Of a stretch of 7,746 nt of DNA, positions 1-6,174 are shown in pieces. The position numbers were made by a program, and so were the translations under genes. The notes beneath the pieces were generated by a model. The model had not been told where the DNA came from. It saw nothing but the letters and a program-made list of their open reading frames with translations, and searched no databases. Where the stretch lies: NCBI GenBank assembly GCA_964404205.1, contig CAYOJD010000131.1:1-7746 (forward strand), read 5' to 3'. The stretch's first letter is position 1; each line of letters begins with the position of its first letter. Origin of the DNA: CAZWBR01 sp964404205. GTDB lineage: Bacteria; Bacteroidota; Bacteroidia; Bacteroidales; Prolixibacteraceae.

Positions 1-6
1 AATTGA

Positions 7-102
7 ATCAAGCCAAGCGGTAAAAAAAGAAATAGACATAAAATGGAGACCCACAAACGCAAAAAGCGTTTGCGGAAGAACCGTCACAAGAAGAAAAAAT
101 AG
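7..102 (+). CDS. Very small Lys/Arg-rich ribosomal-type protein (bL38-like), probable non-canonical ATC start
   Basis: An open frame of 31 codons runs from just after an in-frame TGA (4-6) to TAG at 100-102. It reads I/M-KPSGKKRNRHK followed by METHKRKKRLRKNRHKKKK, about two thirds Lys, Arg or His. From memory, Bacteroidota encode a short conserved protein of the form M-PSGKKRxRHKxxTHKRKKRxRxNRHKKK, seen as an extra ribosomal protein in the Flavobacterium johnsoniae ribosome and, I believe, named bL38; the name was not checked. Similarity covers the whole frame, including the PSGKK N-terminus upstream of the first ATG (43). No ATG, GTG or TTG lies between the TGA and PSGKK, so the only candidate start is ATC at 7-9. 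Starting at ATG 43 would give only 19 residues and lose half the conserved sequence. It is followed by a hairpin and rng on the same strand. The composition and match argue for rRNA binding; the start is inferred. Confidence 0.65.
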   Translation: MKPSGKKRNRHKMETHKRKKRLRKNRHKKKK

Positions 103-124
103 TCTTTTTGTGAGATAAAACACT

Positions 125-154
125 AAACCTAAAGTGCAGATGCACTTTAGGTTT
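125..154 (+). terminator. Perfect 14-bp hairpin between the small basic gene and rng
   Basis: Arms at 125-138 and 141-154 are perfect reverse complements separated by two bases, so the folded RNA would open the innermost pairs to form a 6-nt loop and a 12-bp stem. The right arm ends in TTT and is followed by CTTGTATT, a weak U tract. It most likely ends the transcript of the small basic protein gene. Only 42 bases separate it from the rng start, so it could also sit in an rng leader if transcription reads through. The weak U tract leaves the terminator reading less certain than the one after rng. Confidence 0.6.
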
Positions 155-196
155 CTTGTATTATAAAACCATTAACATTTAAAACGAGTAAAAGCA

Positions 197-1744
197 GTGA
201 GTAGTGAACTGATTATTGATGTTTCGCCATCGCACGTTGAAATTGCTTTACTCGAAAACAAAAAACTGGTAGAACTCAACAGGGAAAACAGCGACATTAA
301 ATTTGCGGTTGGAGACATTTACCTTGCCAAGGTAAAAAAGATTATGCCGGGTTTAAATGCTGCTTTCGTTGATGTGGGCTACGAAAAAGATGCGTTCCTT
401 CATTATTTAGATTTAGGTCCTCAATTTCAGACGCTTAACAAATTCCTCAAGCAAGTTAGCTCTAAGAAAGTTAAACCTTCGCAGGCCCTGAAAAACCCTC
501 CGGAACCGGATATCAACAAGGACGGTAAGATTACAGAAGTATTGAAAGCCGGTCAGACAATACTTGTTCAGGTGGCCAAAGAGCCAATTTCGACAAAAGG
601 ACCAAGACTTACTTCCGAAATCTCGGTAGCCGGGCGGAACATTGTACTTGTGCCTTTCAGCGACAAAATCTCAGTTTCTCAGAAGATTGCAACAAACGAA
701 GAAAAAAGTCGCTTAAAAAAATTAATCCAGAGCATTTGCCCCAAAAATTACGGGGTTATCGTTCGGACAGCTGCTGAAGGAAAGATGGTGGCAGAATTGG
801 ATCAGGAACTACGCAGGTTAATCACCAAATTCGAAAACGCGGTCGTTAAACTCGAAAAACAGACCGCCCCCTCGCTGGTTCTTGGAGAAATTAATCGTAC
901 TACTTCGTTAATCAGGGACTTATACACTCCCGATTTTGTCAATATTTTTGTCAACGACGAAGAGACTGCCATCGAGATTAAGGATTATGTTGAGACCATT
1001 GACCCCGAAAAAAAGAAGATTGTCAAGCATTACAACAGTAAAGCACCTATCTTCGAATACTTCGGTGTCGACAAGCAAATTAAGGCATCTTTTGGTAAAA
1101 CTGTTTCGTTCAGAAGCGGTGCTTACCTGATTATCGAACATACCGAAGCCTTCCACGTGATAGATGTCAACAGTGGAAACAGGTCGAAGAGTGGCGATCA
1201 GGAGAGCAATGCACTCGAAGTGAATCTGGCGGCTGCCGAAGAAATAGCTCGGCAACTACGCCTCAGAGACATGGGCGGCATTATCGTAATTGACTTTATC
1301 GATATGCACGGCAACGAGAACAAACAGAAAGTTTTCGAGAAGATGAAAGAGGTGATGGCCGCAGACAGGACAAAGCACAATATCCTCCCGCTCAGTAAGT
1401 TCTGCCTGATGCAGATTACACGTCAGCGAGTACGGCAGGAGTTGGCCATTGAAACGGCTGAAGATTGTCCGGTTTGCAAAGGTACCGGAAAAGTATCGCC
1501 AACCATTCTGATGATAGAAGAGTTGGAACAACGGGTACGCTATATTTTCGAAGATTTGCAAAAAAAAGCATTGAAAATACAGCTTCACCCATTTGTAGGT
1601 GCTTACCTTACAAGAGGTTTCCCATCGAAACGATTAAAATGGAGATGGAAATACCGACGCAGAATTGTTATCGAAGAGCTTAACGCCATGAGTTTCCTTA
1701 GCGTGAAATACTTCGACGAAAACAACGAAGAGATTATTATCTGA
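197..1744 (+). CDS. rng: Ribonuclease G (Rne/Rng family endoribonuclease)
   Basis: Single-strand-specific endoribonuclease of the RNase E/G family, acting in the cytoplasm in rRNA maturation and mRNA decay. Its 515 residues match the usual length of Bacteroidota RNase G and cover only the catalytic core, without an RNase E-type scaffold tail. The S1 RNA-binding domain spans about 36-155 and includes the Bacteroidota-type insertion (about 75-118) and the family motif TKGPRLTSE (133-141). The catalytic metal site is D323 in VIDVNSG and D366 in IVIDFID, matching the two aspartates of RNase E. The zinc-link motif CPVC is at 424-427. A basic stretch, KRLKWRWKYRRR, occupies 478-489. The start is GTG (197); the next in-frame Met, at residue 50, falls inside the S1 domain, and the sequence MSSELIIDV at the GTG is the family N-terminus. 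A strong terminator follows directly, so it is probably transcribed alone or with the small gene upstream. Confidence 0.95.
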   Translation: MSSELIIDVSPSHVEIALLENKKLVELNRENSDIKFAVGDIYLAKVKKIMPGLNAAFVDVGYEKDAFLHYLDLGPQFQTLNKFLKQVSSKKVKPSQALKNPPEPDINKDGKITEVLKAGQTILVQVAKEPISTKGPRLTSEISVAGRNIVLVPFSDKISVSQKIATNEEKSRLKKLIQSICPKNYGVIVRTAAEGKMVAELDQELRRLITKFENAVVKLEKQTAPSLVLGEINRTTSLIRDLYTPDFVNIFVNDEETAIEIKDYVETIDPEKKKIVKHYNSKAPIFEYFGVDKQIKASFGKTVSFRSGAYLIIEHTEAFHVIDVNSGNRSKSGDQESNALEVNLAAAEEIARQLRLRDMGGIIVIDFIDMHGNENKQKVFEKMKEVMAADRTKHNILPLSKFCLMQITRQRVRQELAIETAEDCPVCKGTGKVSPTILMIEELEQRVRYIFEDLQKKALKIQLHPFVGAYLTRGFPSKRLKWRWKYRRRIVIEELNAMSFLSVKYFDENNEEIII

Positions 1745-1748
1745 TAAG

Positions 1749-1786
1749 AAAATGCCCATGCATATTGTTGCTTGGGCATTTTTTTT
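1749..1786 (+). terminator. Rho-independent terminator of rng
   Basis: A 10-bp perfect stem (1749-1758 with 1773-1782, arms AAAATGCCCA and TGGGCATTTT) encloses a 14-nt loop and is followed by T's up to 1786, eight in a row in all. It begins five bases after the rng stop codon. This is a textbook intrinsic terminator separating rng from the dsbD-type gene. Confidence 0.9.
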
Positions 1787-1795
1787 GCAACTTTG
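1764..1795 (+). promoter_or_regulatory. Possible Bacteroidota-type promoter for the dsbD-like gene
   Basis: ATTG at 1764-1767 (-33 element) lies 20 bases before CAACTTTG at 1788-1795, which differs from the Bacteroidota -7 consensus TAnnTTTG only at its first base. Transcription would start near 1802, giving a leader of about 27 bases before the ATG at 1829. The -33 element falls inside the loop of the rng terminator, so termination of rng and initiation of the next gene would share DNA. Motif match only; spacing is acceptable for the family. Confidence 0.35.
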
Positions 1796-1828
1796 GATAC
1801 AAATAGTTAAATAACTCGATGTTTTGCA

Positions 1829-3835
1829 ATGAAAAAATCAACCTCCTTCTTTATATTCCTGTTATTACTGAGCATCAATACTTTCGCTCAAATCATCGCT
1901 CCTGCGCAATGGACATTTGAACAGAAAAAAATATCAGCTACAGAAGCTGAACTCATCTTTAAAGCCACCATCGAAAATGGCTGGCACCTCTACGGTATCG
2001 ATTTGCCCGATGGCGGCCCGGTAAGTACCACATTCAACTTCGATTTGGACAGTACCAACTATCAGTTAATCGACAAAATCAGTTCGGTAACGGCACCAGT
2101 GAAAGAGTTTGACAAGATTTTCAATATGGAACTCTCCTATTACGCCGGAAGCGCCACTTTTGTGCAGAAAATTAAATTACTGACGGATAAACCATTTGTG
2201 GTTAAAGGAACCATCGAATACCAATGTTGCAACGACGAAACCTGCACCATGGATGAGAAGGATTTTTCTTTTTCAGTCAATGGCGACAGTAATGCCGTAG
2301 ACAATCAGGCTACTGCCCAGGAGCCGTTTACAGCCGAAAATGAAACAGCAACGCATTCGCTTTGGTGGTTCTTCTTCTTCAGTTTTTTGGCCGGTTTGGC
2401 AGCCATACTCACGCCCTGTGTTTTCCCGATGATTCCGATGACCGTTTCGTTTTTTATGAACAGTAACCGTTCCAAACTGCAGGCTAAAGTCCAGGCACTT
2501 ACTTATGGGATATCTATTATACTGATTTATACGCTTATCGGAACAGTTGTTGCGTTAACGCTTGGTGCCGATTTTGCCAATTGGCTCAGCACACACTGGT
2601 TACCAAATGTGCTCTTCTTCATGATATTTTTTGTTTTTGCATTTTCATTTTTCGGTGCCTTCGAAATCGTACTGCCCAGTAGTTGGGTCAATAAAAGCGA
2701 CAGCAAAGCCGATAAAGGCGGTTTGGGAGGAGCTTTTTTCATGGCATTAACACTGGTTTTAGTCTCTTTCAGTTGTACAGGACCAATTGTTGGGGCCATA
2801 TTGGTTGAATCAGCTGGTGGAATGATACTTAAACCAATCATCGGCATGTTTGGTTTCTCACTTGCATTCGCACTCCCGTTTACTCTTTTTGCCATTTTCC
2901 CTCAATGGCTGAGCAACTTACCCAAATCAGGCGGATGGCTCAATTCGGTAAAAGTAGTACTTGGCTTCATTGAACTGGCGCTCGGGCTAAAGTTCCTGAG
3001 CGTAGCCGACCAAACTTACCATTGGGGCATCCTCGACCGCGAAGTTTACATCGCATTCTGGATCATTATCTTTACCATGATGGGCTTCTACCTGCTCGGA
3101 AAGATGAAATTTGCGCACGACAGCGATGTCAAACATATCACTGTGCCCCGTTTAATGATGGCCCTTGTCAGTTTTACTTTTGTTGTCTATCTGGTTCCCG
3201 GCATGTTTGGAGCCCCGCTTAAAGCCATATCAGGCTACTTGCCACCAATGACCACGCACGATTTCGACCTTCATAAAATCATCCGTGACGAAGTTAAACT
3301 GGTCAATTCGGGCAGCGGAAATACAGCCAGTTTCTCAGCGGAAAAAACAGCCCTTTGCGAAAAACCCAAATACAGTGAGTTTCTGGAGTTGCCGCATGGC
3401 CTCGAAGGTTATTTTGATTTCGAACAAGGTATGGCATGTGCGAAAGCACAAAACAAACCGGTTTTCATCGATTTTACAGGTCACGGGTGTGTCAACTGCC
3501 GCGAGATGGAGGCCAATGTTTGGTCAGATCCTCGAGTGCTCGAACGACTGAAAAACGAATTTGTTATCATCGCACTTTATGTCGACGATAAAACAACTCT
3601 TCCTGAAAACGAATGGATTACATCGACTTACGACAATAAAGTCAAGAAAACATTAGGGAAAAAGTATGCTGATTTTCAAATCAGCCGGTTTGGGGTAAAT
3701 GCCCAGCCATACTATGTCCTGCTTGACCATCAGGAGAAGTTGCTGGCCAAGCCAACAGCCCGCGATCTCAATCCCGACCGCTTTGTCGAATTCCTCGATA
3801 ACGGGATCAAAGAATTCCGCAATCGCCAGCAATAA
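1829..3835 (+). CDS. dsbD: Thiol:disulfide interchange protein DsbD (transmembrane electron carrier)
   Basis: Inner-membrane protein that moves electrons from cytoplasmic thioredoxin to periplasmic thiol proteins (disulfide isomerases, cytochrome c maturation). All three DsbD modules are present in 668 residues. A signal peptide covers 1-20 with a likely cut after NTFA. The periplasmic N-terminal domain spans about 21-165 and carries the redox pair C134/C139 in CCNDETC, plus an extra C133. The membrane domain has about eight segments (roughly 180-460), with its cysteine pair at C197 (LTPCVFPMIPM) and C316 (SFSCTGP). The C-terminal periplasmic thioredoxin fold (about 520-660) has the active site CVNC at 554-557 and the cis-proline P627 in QPYYV. 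It is about 100 residues longer than E. coli DsbD, as I recall is usual in Bacteroidota. No cysteine needed for the relay is missing. It lies between the rng terminator and, 35 bases on, the cysteine hydrolase gene. Confidence 0.93.
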   Translation: MKKSTSFFIFLLLLSINTFAQIIAPAQWTFEQKKISATEAELIFKATIENGWHLYGIDLPDGGPVSTTFNFDLDSTNYQLIDKISSVTAPVKEFDKIFNMELSYYAGSATFVQKIKLLTDKPFVVKGTIEYQCCNDETCTMDEKDFSFSVNGDSNAVDNQATAQEPFTAENETATHSLWWFFFFSFLAGLAAILTPCVFPMIPMTVSFFMNSNRSKLQAKVQALTYGISIILIYTLIGTVVALTLGADFANWLSTHWLPNVLFFMIFFVFAFSFFGAFEIVLPSSWVNKSDSKADKGGLGGAFFMALTLVLVSFSCTGPIVGAILVESAGGMILKPIIGMFGFSLAFALPFTLFAIFPQWLSNLPKSGGWLNSVKVVLGFIELALGLKFLSVADQTYHWGILDREVYIAFWIIIFTMMGFYLLGKMKFAHDSDVKHITVPRLMMALVSFTFVVYLVPGMFGAPLKAISGYLPPMTTHDFDLHKIIRDEVKLVNSGSGNTASFSAEKTALCEKPKYSEFLELPHGLEGYFDFEQGMACAKAQNKPVFIDFTGHGCVNCREMEANVWSDPRVLERLKNEFVIIALYVDDKTTLPENEWITSTYDNKVKKTLGKKYADFQISRFGVNAQPYYVLLDHQEKLLAKPTARDLNPDRFVEFLDNGIKEFRNRQQ

Positions 3836-3852
3836 CGGACAAGTTTGCACAC

Positions 3853-3860
3853 TATATTTG
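3853..3860 (+). promoter_or_regulatory. Perfect TAnnTTTG -7-like element just before the cysteine hydrolase gene
   Basis: TATATTTG at 3853-3860 matches the Bacteroidota -7 consensus TAnnTTTG exactly and sits 10 bases before the first ATG (3871). No TTG occurs at the expected -33 distance, so the promoter would be one-sided. If used, transcription would start around 3867, giving an almost leaderless message from ATG 3871 or a short leader for ATG 3880. The motif could also be chance in AT-rich DNA. Confidence 0.3.
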
Positions 3861-3870
3861 TCGACTAAAT

Positions 3871-4518
3871 ATGTCTGTTATGAGTAGGTCAAAAGTTCTC
3901 TTCTGGAATGTCGATACACAGGTCGATTTTGTGGAACCTCACGGGAAACTTTATGTTCAGGGGGCAGAAAAATTGAAATCCATATGGGCCAAAATAACAA
4001 ATTTTGCGGCAGAGCATAAGATTCGGGTCATCAATACCTGCGATTTTCACCACATCAATTCGCACGAAATTTCGTCAGCACCCGACTTTAAAAGCTCATT
4101 CCCGCTCCATTGCATTGCCGGAACTTCAGGGGCATCGTTTATCGAAGAAACCCGTCCCGCATCGCCCGTGACCATCGACTGGGATATGCAGCTGGCCATT
4201 TTTGCCGAATTCGACGATCCTGTCAAATATCGTAATATTATTATCCGCAAAGACGACTTCGATGTTTTTGCCGGCAACCCGCACACCGAAAAAATTCTTT
4301 CGATTGCCAGCCCCGATAAGGTATTTGTCTATGGCGTCACAACCAATGTTTGCGTCGACAAAGCAGTTAAAGGACTCGTAACCCGGGGCTACAATGTCTA
4401 TGTGATTCATGATGCAATCAAGGAATTACCCGGTCTGCCTCTTCCATTCGACGAATGGAATACTCTGGGCGTAAAGATGATACCATTCAATCAAATCGAC
4501 GAGAATATCAACAAATAA
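3871..4518 (+). CDS. Nicotinamidase-like cysteine hydrolase (isochorismatase superfamily)
   Basis: Cytoplasmic cysteine amidohydrolase of the isochorismatase-like fold. The catalytic triad is D15 (NVDTQVDF), K127 (RKDDFDVF) and C161 (VTTNVCVDKAV), with a GVTT turn before the cysteine. Metal ligands typical of nicotinamidases are also present: D58 and H60 in CDFHH, H65, and H80 in FPLHC. The metal site points to nicotinamidase (nicotinamide to nicotinate, NAD salvage) rather than isochorismatase, but the protein differs from ordinary PncA: the N-terminus reads FWNVDTQVDF and the C-terminal part contains IHDAIKELP. I place it in a nicotinamidase-related subfamily and leave the substrate open. 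The length of 215 residues is normal. Two starts are possible, ATG 3871 and ATG 3880; both precede the first strand, KVLFWNVD. It lies 35 bases after dsbD on the same strand and could be cotranscribed with it, or use the -7-like element just upstream. Confidence 0.85.
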   Translation: MSVMSRSKVLFWNVDTQVDFVEPHGKLYVQGAEKLKSIWAKITNFAAEHKIRVINTCDFHHINSHEISSAPDFKSSFPLHCIAGTSGASFIEETRPASPVTIDWDMQLAIFAEFDDPVKYRNIIIRKDDFDVFAGNPHTEKILSIASPDKVFVYGVTTNVCVDKAVKGLVTRGYNVYVIHDAIKELPGLPLPFDEWNTLGVKMIPFNQIDENINK

Positions 4519-4553
4519 AGAAAAGGTCGACCGACAGGTTGACCTTTTTTCTT
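4519..4553. terminator. Bidirectional terminator between convergent genes
   Basis: A 12-bp stem with one G-T wobble (4521-4532 with 4537-4548) encloses a 4-nt loop, GACA. It is flanked by an A-rich run on the left and TTTTTTCTTT on the right, so it carries a U tract in either direction. It starts right after the stop of the cysteine hydrolase gene (4518) and 25-30 bases from the end of the minus-strand FAH-family gene (4578), so it can end both transcripts. Confidence 0.85.
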
Positions 4554-4577
4554 TATCGGGATGGTAATACAAAAATA

Positions 4578-5189
4578 CTACTTCACCATAAAATCAAACA
4601 TTTTCTTTCCGGCCAGAAAACCTTCGAGGCGGTCGTCGATATTCACCGGTCCAACACCAGCCGGGGTACCAGTGTAAATTAAATCGCCAATTTTCAATGT
4701 AACGTATTTCGAAACATGCGAGACAATTGAATCAAAAGGAAAAATCATATCGGCAGAATGGCCATCCTGTACAATCTCTCCATTCTTCAACAGCGAAAAC
4801 CGGATGTCGGCCAAATCGCCCAACTCCTCTTTAGGAACGAAATCGCCCAATACGGCCGATGAATCGAAGGCTTTTGCCTTTTCCCATGGCAATCCTTTCT
4901 CCGACAGTTTGCGTTGAATATCCCGTGCGGTAAAATCGATTCCCAAACCAATTTCATTATAGTACCGATGGGCAAAACGAGGTTCAATATTTTTTCCCAA
5001 ACGCGAAATTTTAAGAATCAACTCCACTTCATAATGCAAGTCATTCGAAAAATCGGGAATATAAAATGGCTTGTTGCCCAGCAACAGTGCCGAATCGGGT
5101 TTCATAAAAAAAACCGGTTCTTCAGGAATATCGTTCTTTAGTTCCTGAGCATGTTTCACATAATTTCGTCCAATACATATAATTTTCAT
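4578..5189 (-). CDS. Fumarylacetoacetate hydrolase family protein, FAHD1-like acylpyruvase / oxaloacetate decarboxylase
   Basis: Cytoplasmic Mg/Mn-dependent enzyme cleaving a C-C bond in a 2-oxo acid. The 203-residue single-domain form resembles human FAHD1 and bacterial YcgM. The acidic metal site is E54 and E56 (LHYEVEL) and D85 (GIDFTARDIQ). The lid residues H13 and E16 in GRNYVKHAQEL match the H-x-x-E pair that FAHD1 uses for acylpyruvase and oxaloacetate decarboxylase chemistry. Further family motifs are the KP near residues 30-31, WEKAKAFDSSA (102-112), and IYTGTPAGVGP (171-181). The best guess is acylpyruvate hydrolysis or oxaloacetate decarboxylation; genuine tyrosine-pathway FAH is about twice as long. 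The ATG at 5189 begins right at the family N-terminus MKIICIGRNY. It lies 41 bases downstream of the exonuclease gene with no hairpin between, so the two are probably cotranscribed. Confidence 0.9.
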   Translation of the reverse strand: MKIICIGRNYVKHAQELKNDIPEEPVFFMKPDSALLLGNKPFYIPDFSNDLHYEVELILKISRLGKNIEPRFAHRYYNEIGLGIDFTARDIQRKLSEKGLPWEKAKAFDSSAVLGDFVPKEELGDLADIRFSLLKNGEIVQDGHSADMIFPFDSIVSHVSKYVTLKIGDLIYTGTPAGVGPVNIDDRLEGFLAGKKMFDFMVK

Positions 5190-5230
5190 GATAGAAAATA
5201 TTTATTTACAGGAAGTTAAAATTCTGACAA

Positions 5231-6091
5231 TTACTTTGTAAATTTCTTTTTCAACTCATCCAGTTTATTGTCCATGTTTTCTTTTTCATTCTCTTTCCTG
5301 AACTTTCCCATCAACTCTGCGAGCACTTTTTTGGTATAGAGTGGAAATTCTCCATTCATCATCCAATTGTAGTAGGCCGGTTCAGTCCGGAAGACCTCTG
5401 TAACAGACTTGCCTTTATGTTTTCCAAAATTGAAAATCTCGATCCCCTTTTCATCATAAACAATACGGCCGGCATAATCCACATTCCGGTCGAACGAAGA
5501 GAATGCCGATAGTTTATCGATATCGTTCATGATTGGGGTACTTTTTTTGCCTCCTTCTTCCACCTCAACGCCGGCGTAACGGTCGAGTTGCGCTTTAAGT
5601 ACATCGTAAGTCGCTCTGGTGTCGGCCATCGCACTATGTGCATTGACCAACTCTTTATCGAGATAAAATTTGCAAGCGGCACCAAGCGTACGTTTTTCCA
5701 TCCGGTGAAAAATCGTTTGGACATCAATAAACTTCCTTTTTTTTAGGTCTATATCGACTCCAACACGAAGAAATTCCTCGGTTAGCAGCGGAATATCGAA
5801 GCGGTTTGAATTGTAACCTCCCAGATCGCAGCCGTCAAGAAATGCGGCAAACTCGGCAGCTTTTTGGCTGAATAAAGGGGCATCTTGAACATCTTCGTTG
5901 GAAATACCATGAATGGCGATAGCCTGTCTGGGAATTTCCATTTCGGGATTGATAAGCTGAATCAATTCCTCCTCTCTTCCGTCAGGGTTAATTTTCAGCA
6001 TGGCAATTTCGACAACCCGGTCGGTTACCACGTTGATTCCGGTAGTTTCCAAATCGAGAAATACCAATGGGCGATTTAGATTGAGATTCAT
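5231..6091 (-). CDS. DEDDh 3'-5' exonuclease with ExoX-type C-terminal domain (Pol III epsilon-like)
   Basis: Metal-dependent 3'-5' exonuclease of the DnaQ/epsilon superfamily, 286 residues. Residues 8-170 form the exonuclease domain with all DEDDh positions: D13 and E15 in FLDLETTG, D99 in NSNRFDIPLL, and H152 plus D157 in AHSAMADTRAT. Residues about 207-262 form a second small domain with NFGKHKGKSVTEV (221-233) and AYYNWMMNGEFP (239-250), the pattern of the exodeoxyribonuclease X-like C-terminal domain (related to DUF3820). The tail (265-286) is rich in Lys and Glu and may be a short helix. The ExoX-type domain suggests a DNA-repair or end-trimming nuclease rather than the replicase proofreading subunit, although its place after dnaN leaves a clamp-linked role possible. 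I found no clear QxxLxLF clamp-binding motif. It lies 83 bases after dnaN with a hairpin between, and 41 bases before the FAH-family gene. Confidence 0.9.
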   Translation of the reverse strand: MNLNLNRPLVFLDLETTGINVVTDRVVEIAMLKINPDGREEELIQLINPEMEIPRQAIAIHGISNEDVQDAPLFSQKAAEFAAFLDGCDLGGYNSNRFDIPLLTEEFLRVGVDIDLKKRKFIDVQTIFHRMEKRTLGAACKFYLDKELVNAHSAMADTRATYDVLKAQLDRYAGVEVEEGGKKSTPIMNDIDKLSAFSSFDRNVDYAGRIVYDEKGIEIFNFGKHKGKSVTEVFRTEPAYYNWMMNGEFPLYTKKVLAELMGKFRKENEKENMDNKLDELKKKFTK

Positions 6092-6118
6092 CTGTTTTGT
6101 TTTATTGGAGCATGAAGT

Positions 6119-6155
6119 AAAAAACCCGGTCGGTTATGCTAACCGCCAGGTTTTT
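6119..6155 (-). terminator. Hairpin terminator after dnaN
   Basis: Between the dnaN stop (6175) and the exonuclease start (6091), an imperfect stem pairs 6120-6136 with 6140-6155 around a 3-nt loop, TGC. It has one mismatch and one bulge. Read on the minus strand, the stem ends in a run of T's (complement of the A's at 6119-6124). It should end or reduce dnaN transcripts, making the exonuclease dependent on read-through or on its own promoter, for which I see no good match in the 83-bp gap. Confidence 0.7.
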
Positions 6156-6174
6156 CAACTATTTTTTAATTCAA

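Noticed and set aside
43..102. A 19-residue peptide starting at ATG 43
   Set aside because: The same frame extends upstream to 7 with sequence matching the conserved N-terminus of the small basic family, so the ATG is probably internal. It remains the fallback start if ATC is not used.
1560..1567. Run of eight A's in rng as a programmed slippage site
   Set aside because: The normal frame continues intact through the run (Q-K-K-A) to the usual family C-terminus, and no alternative product of interest is created. The similar A8 run in the exonuclease gene (complement of 5737-5744) encodes K-K inside the nuclease domain and was dismissed for the same reason.
920..1588. Minus-strand open frames of about 110 residues opposite rng
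   Set aside because: They lie fully antisense to well-conserved rng codons, resemble no family I know, and have no supporting promoter or partner gene.
2527..2895. 122-residue minus-strand open frame opposite dsbD
   Set aside because: Antisense to the membrane segments of DsbD; its composition is simply the complement of hydrophobic codons.
1829..4518. dsbD plus cysteine hydrolase as a dedicated redox or NAD system
   Set aside because: Short spacing and shared strand are the only link; the hydrolase uses its cysteine for catalysis in the cytoplasm and DsbD serves the periplasm, so no joint pathway is supported.
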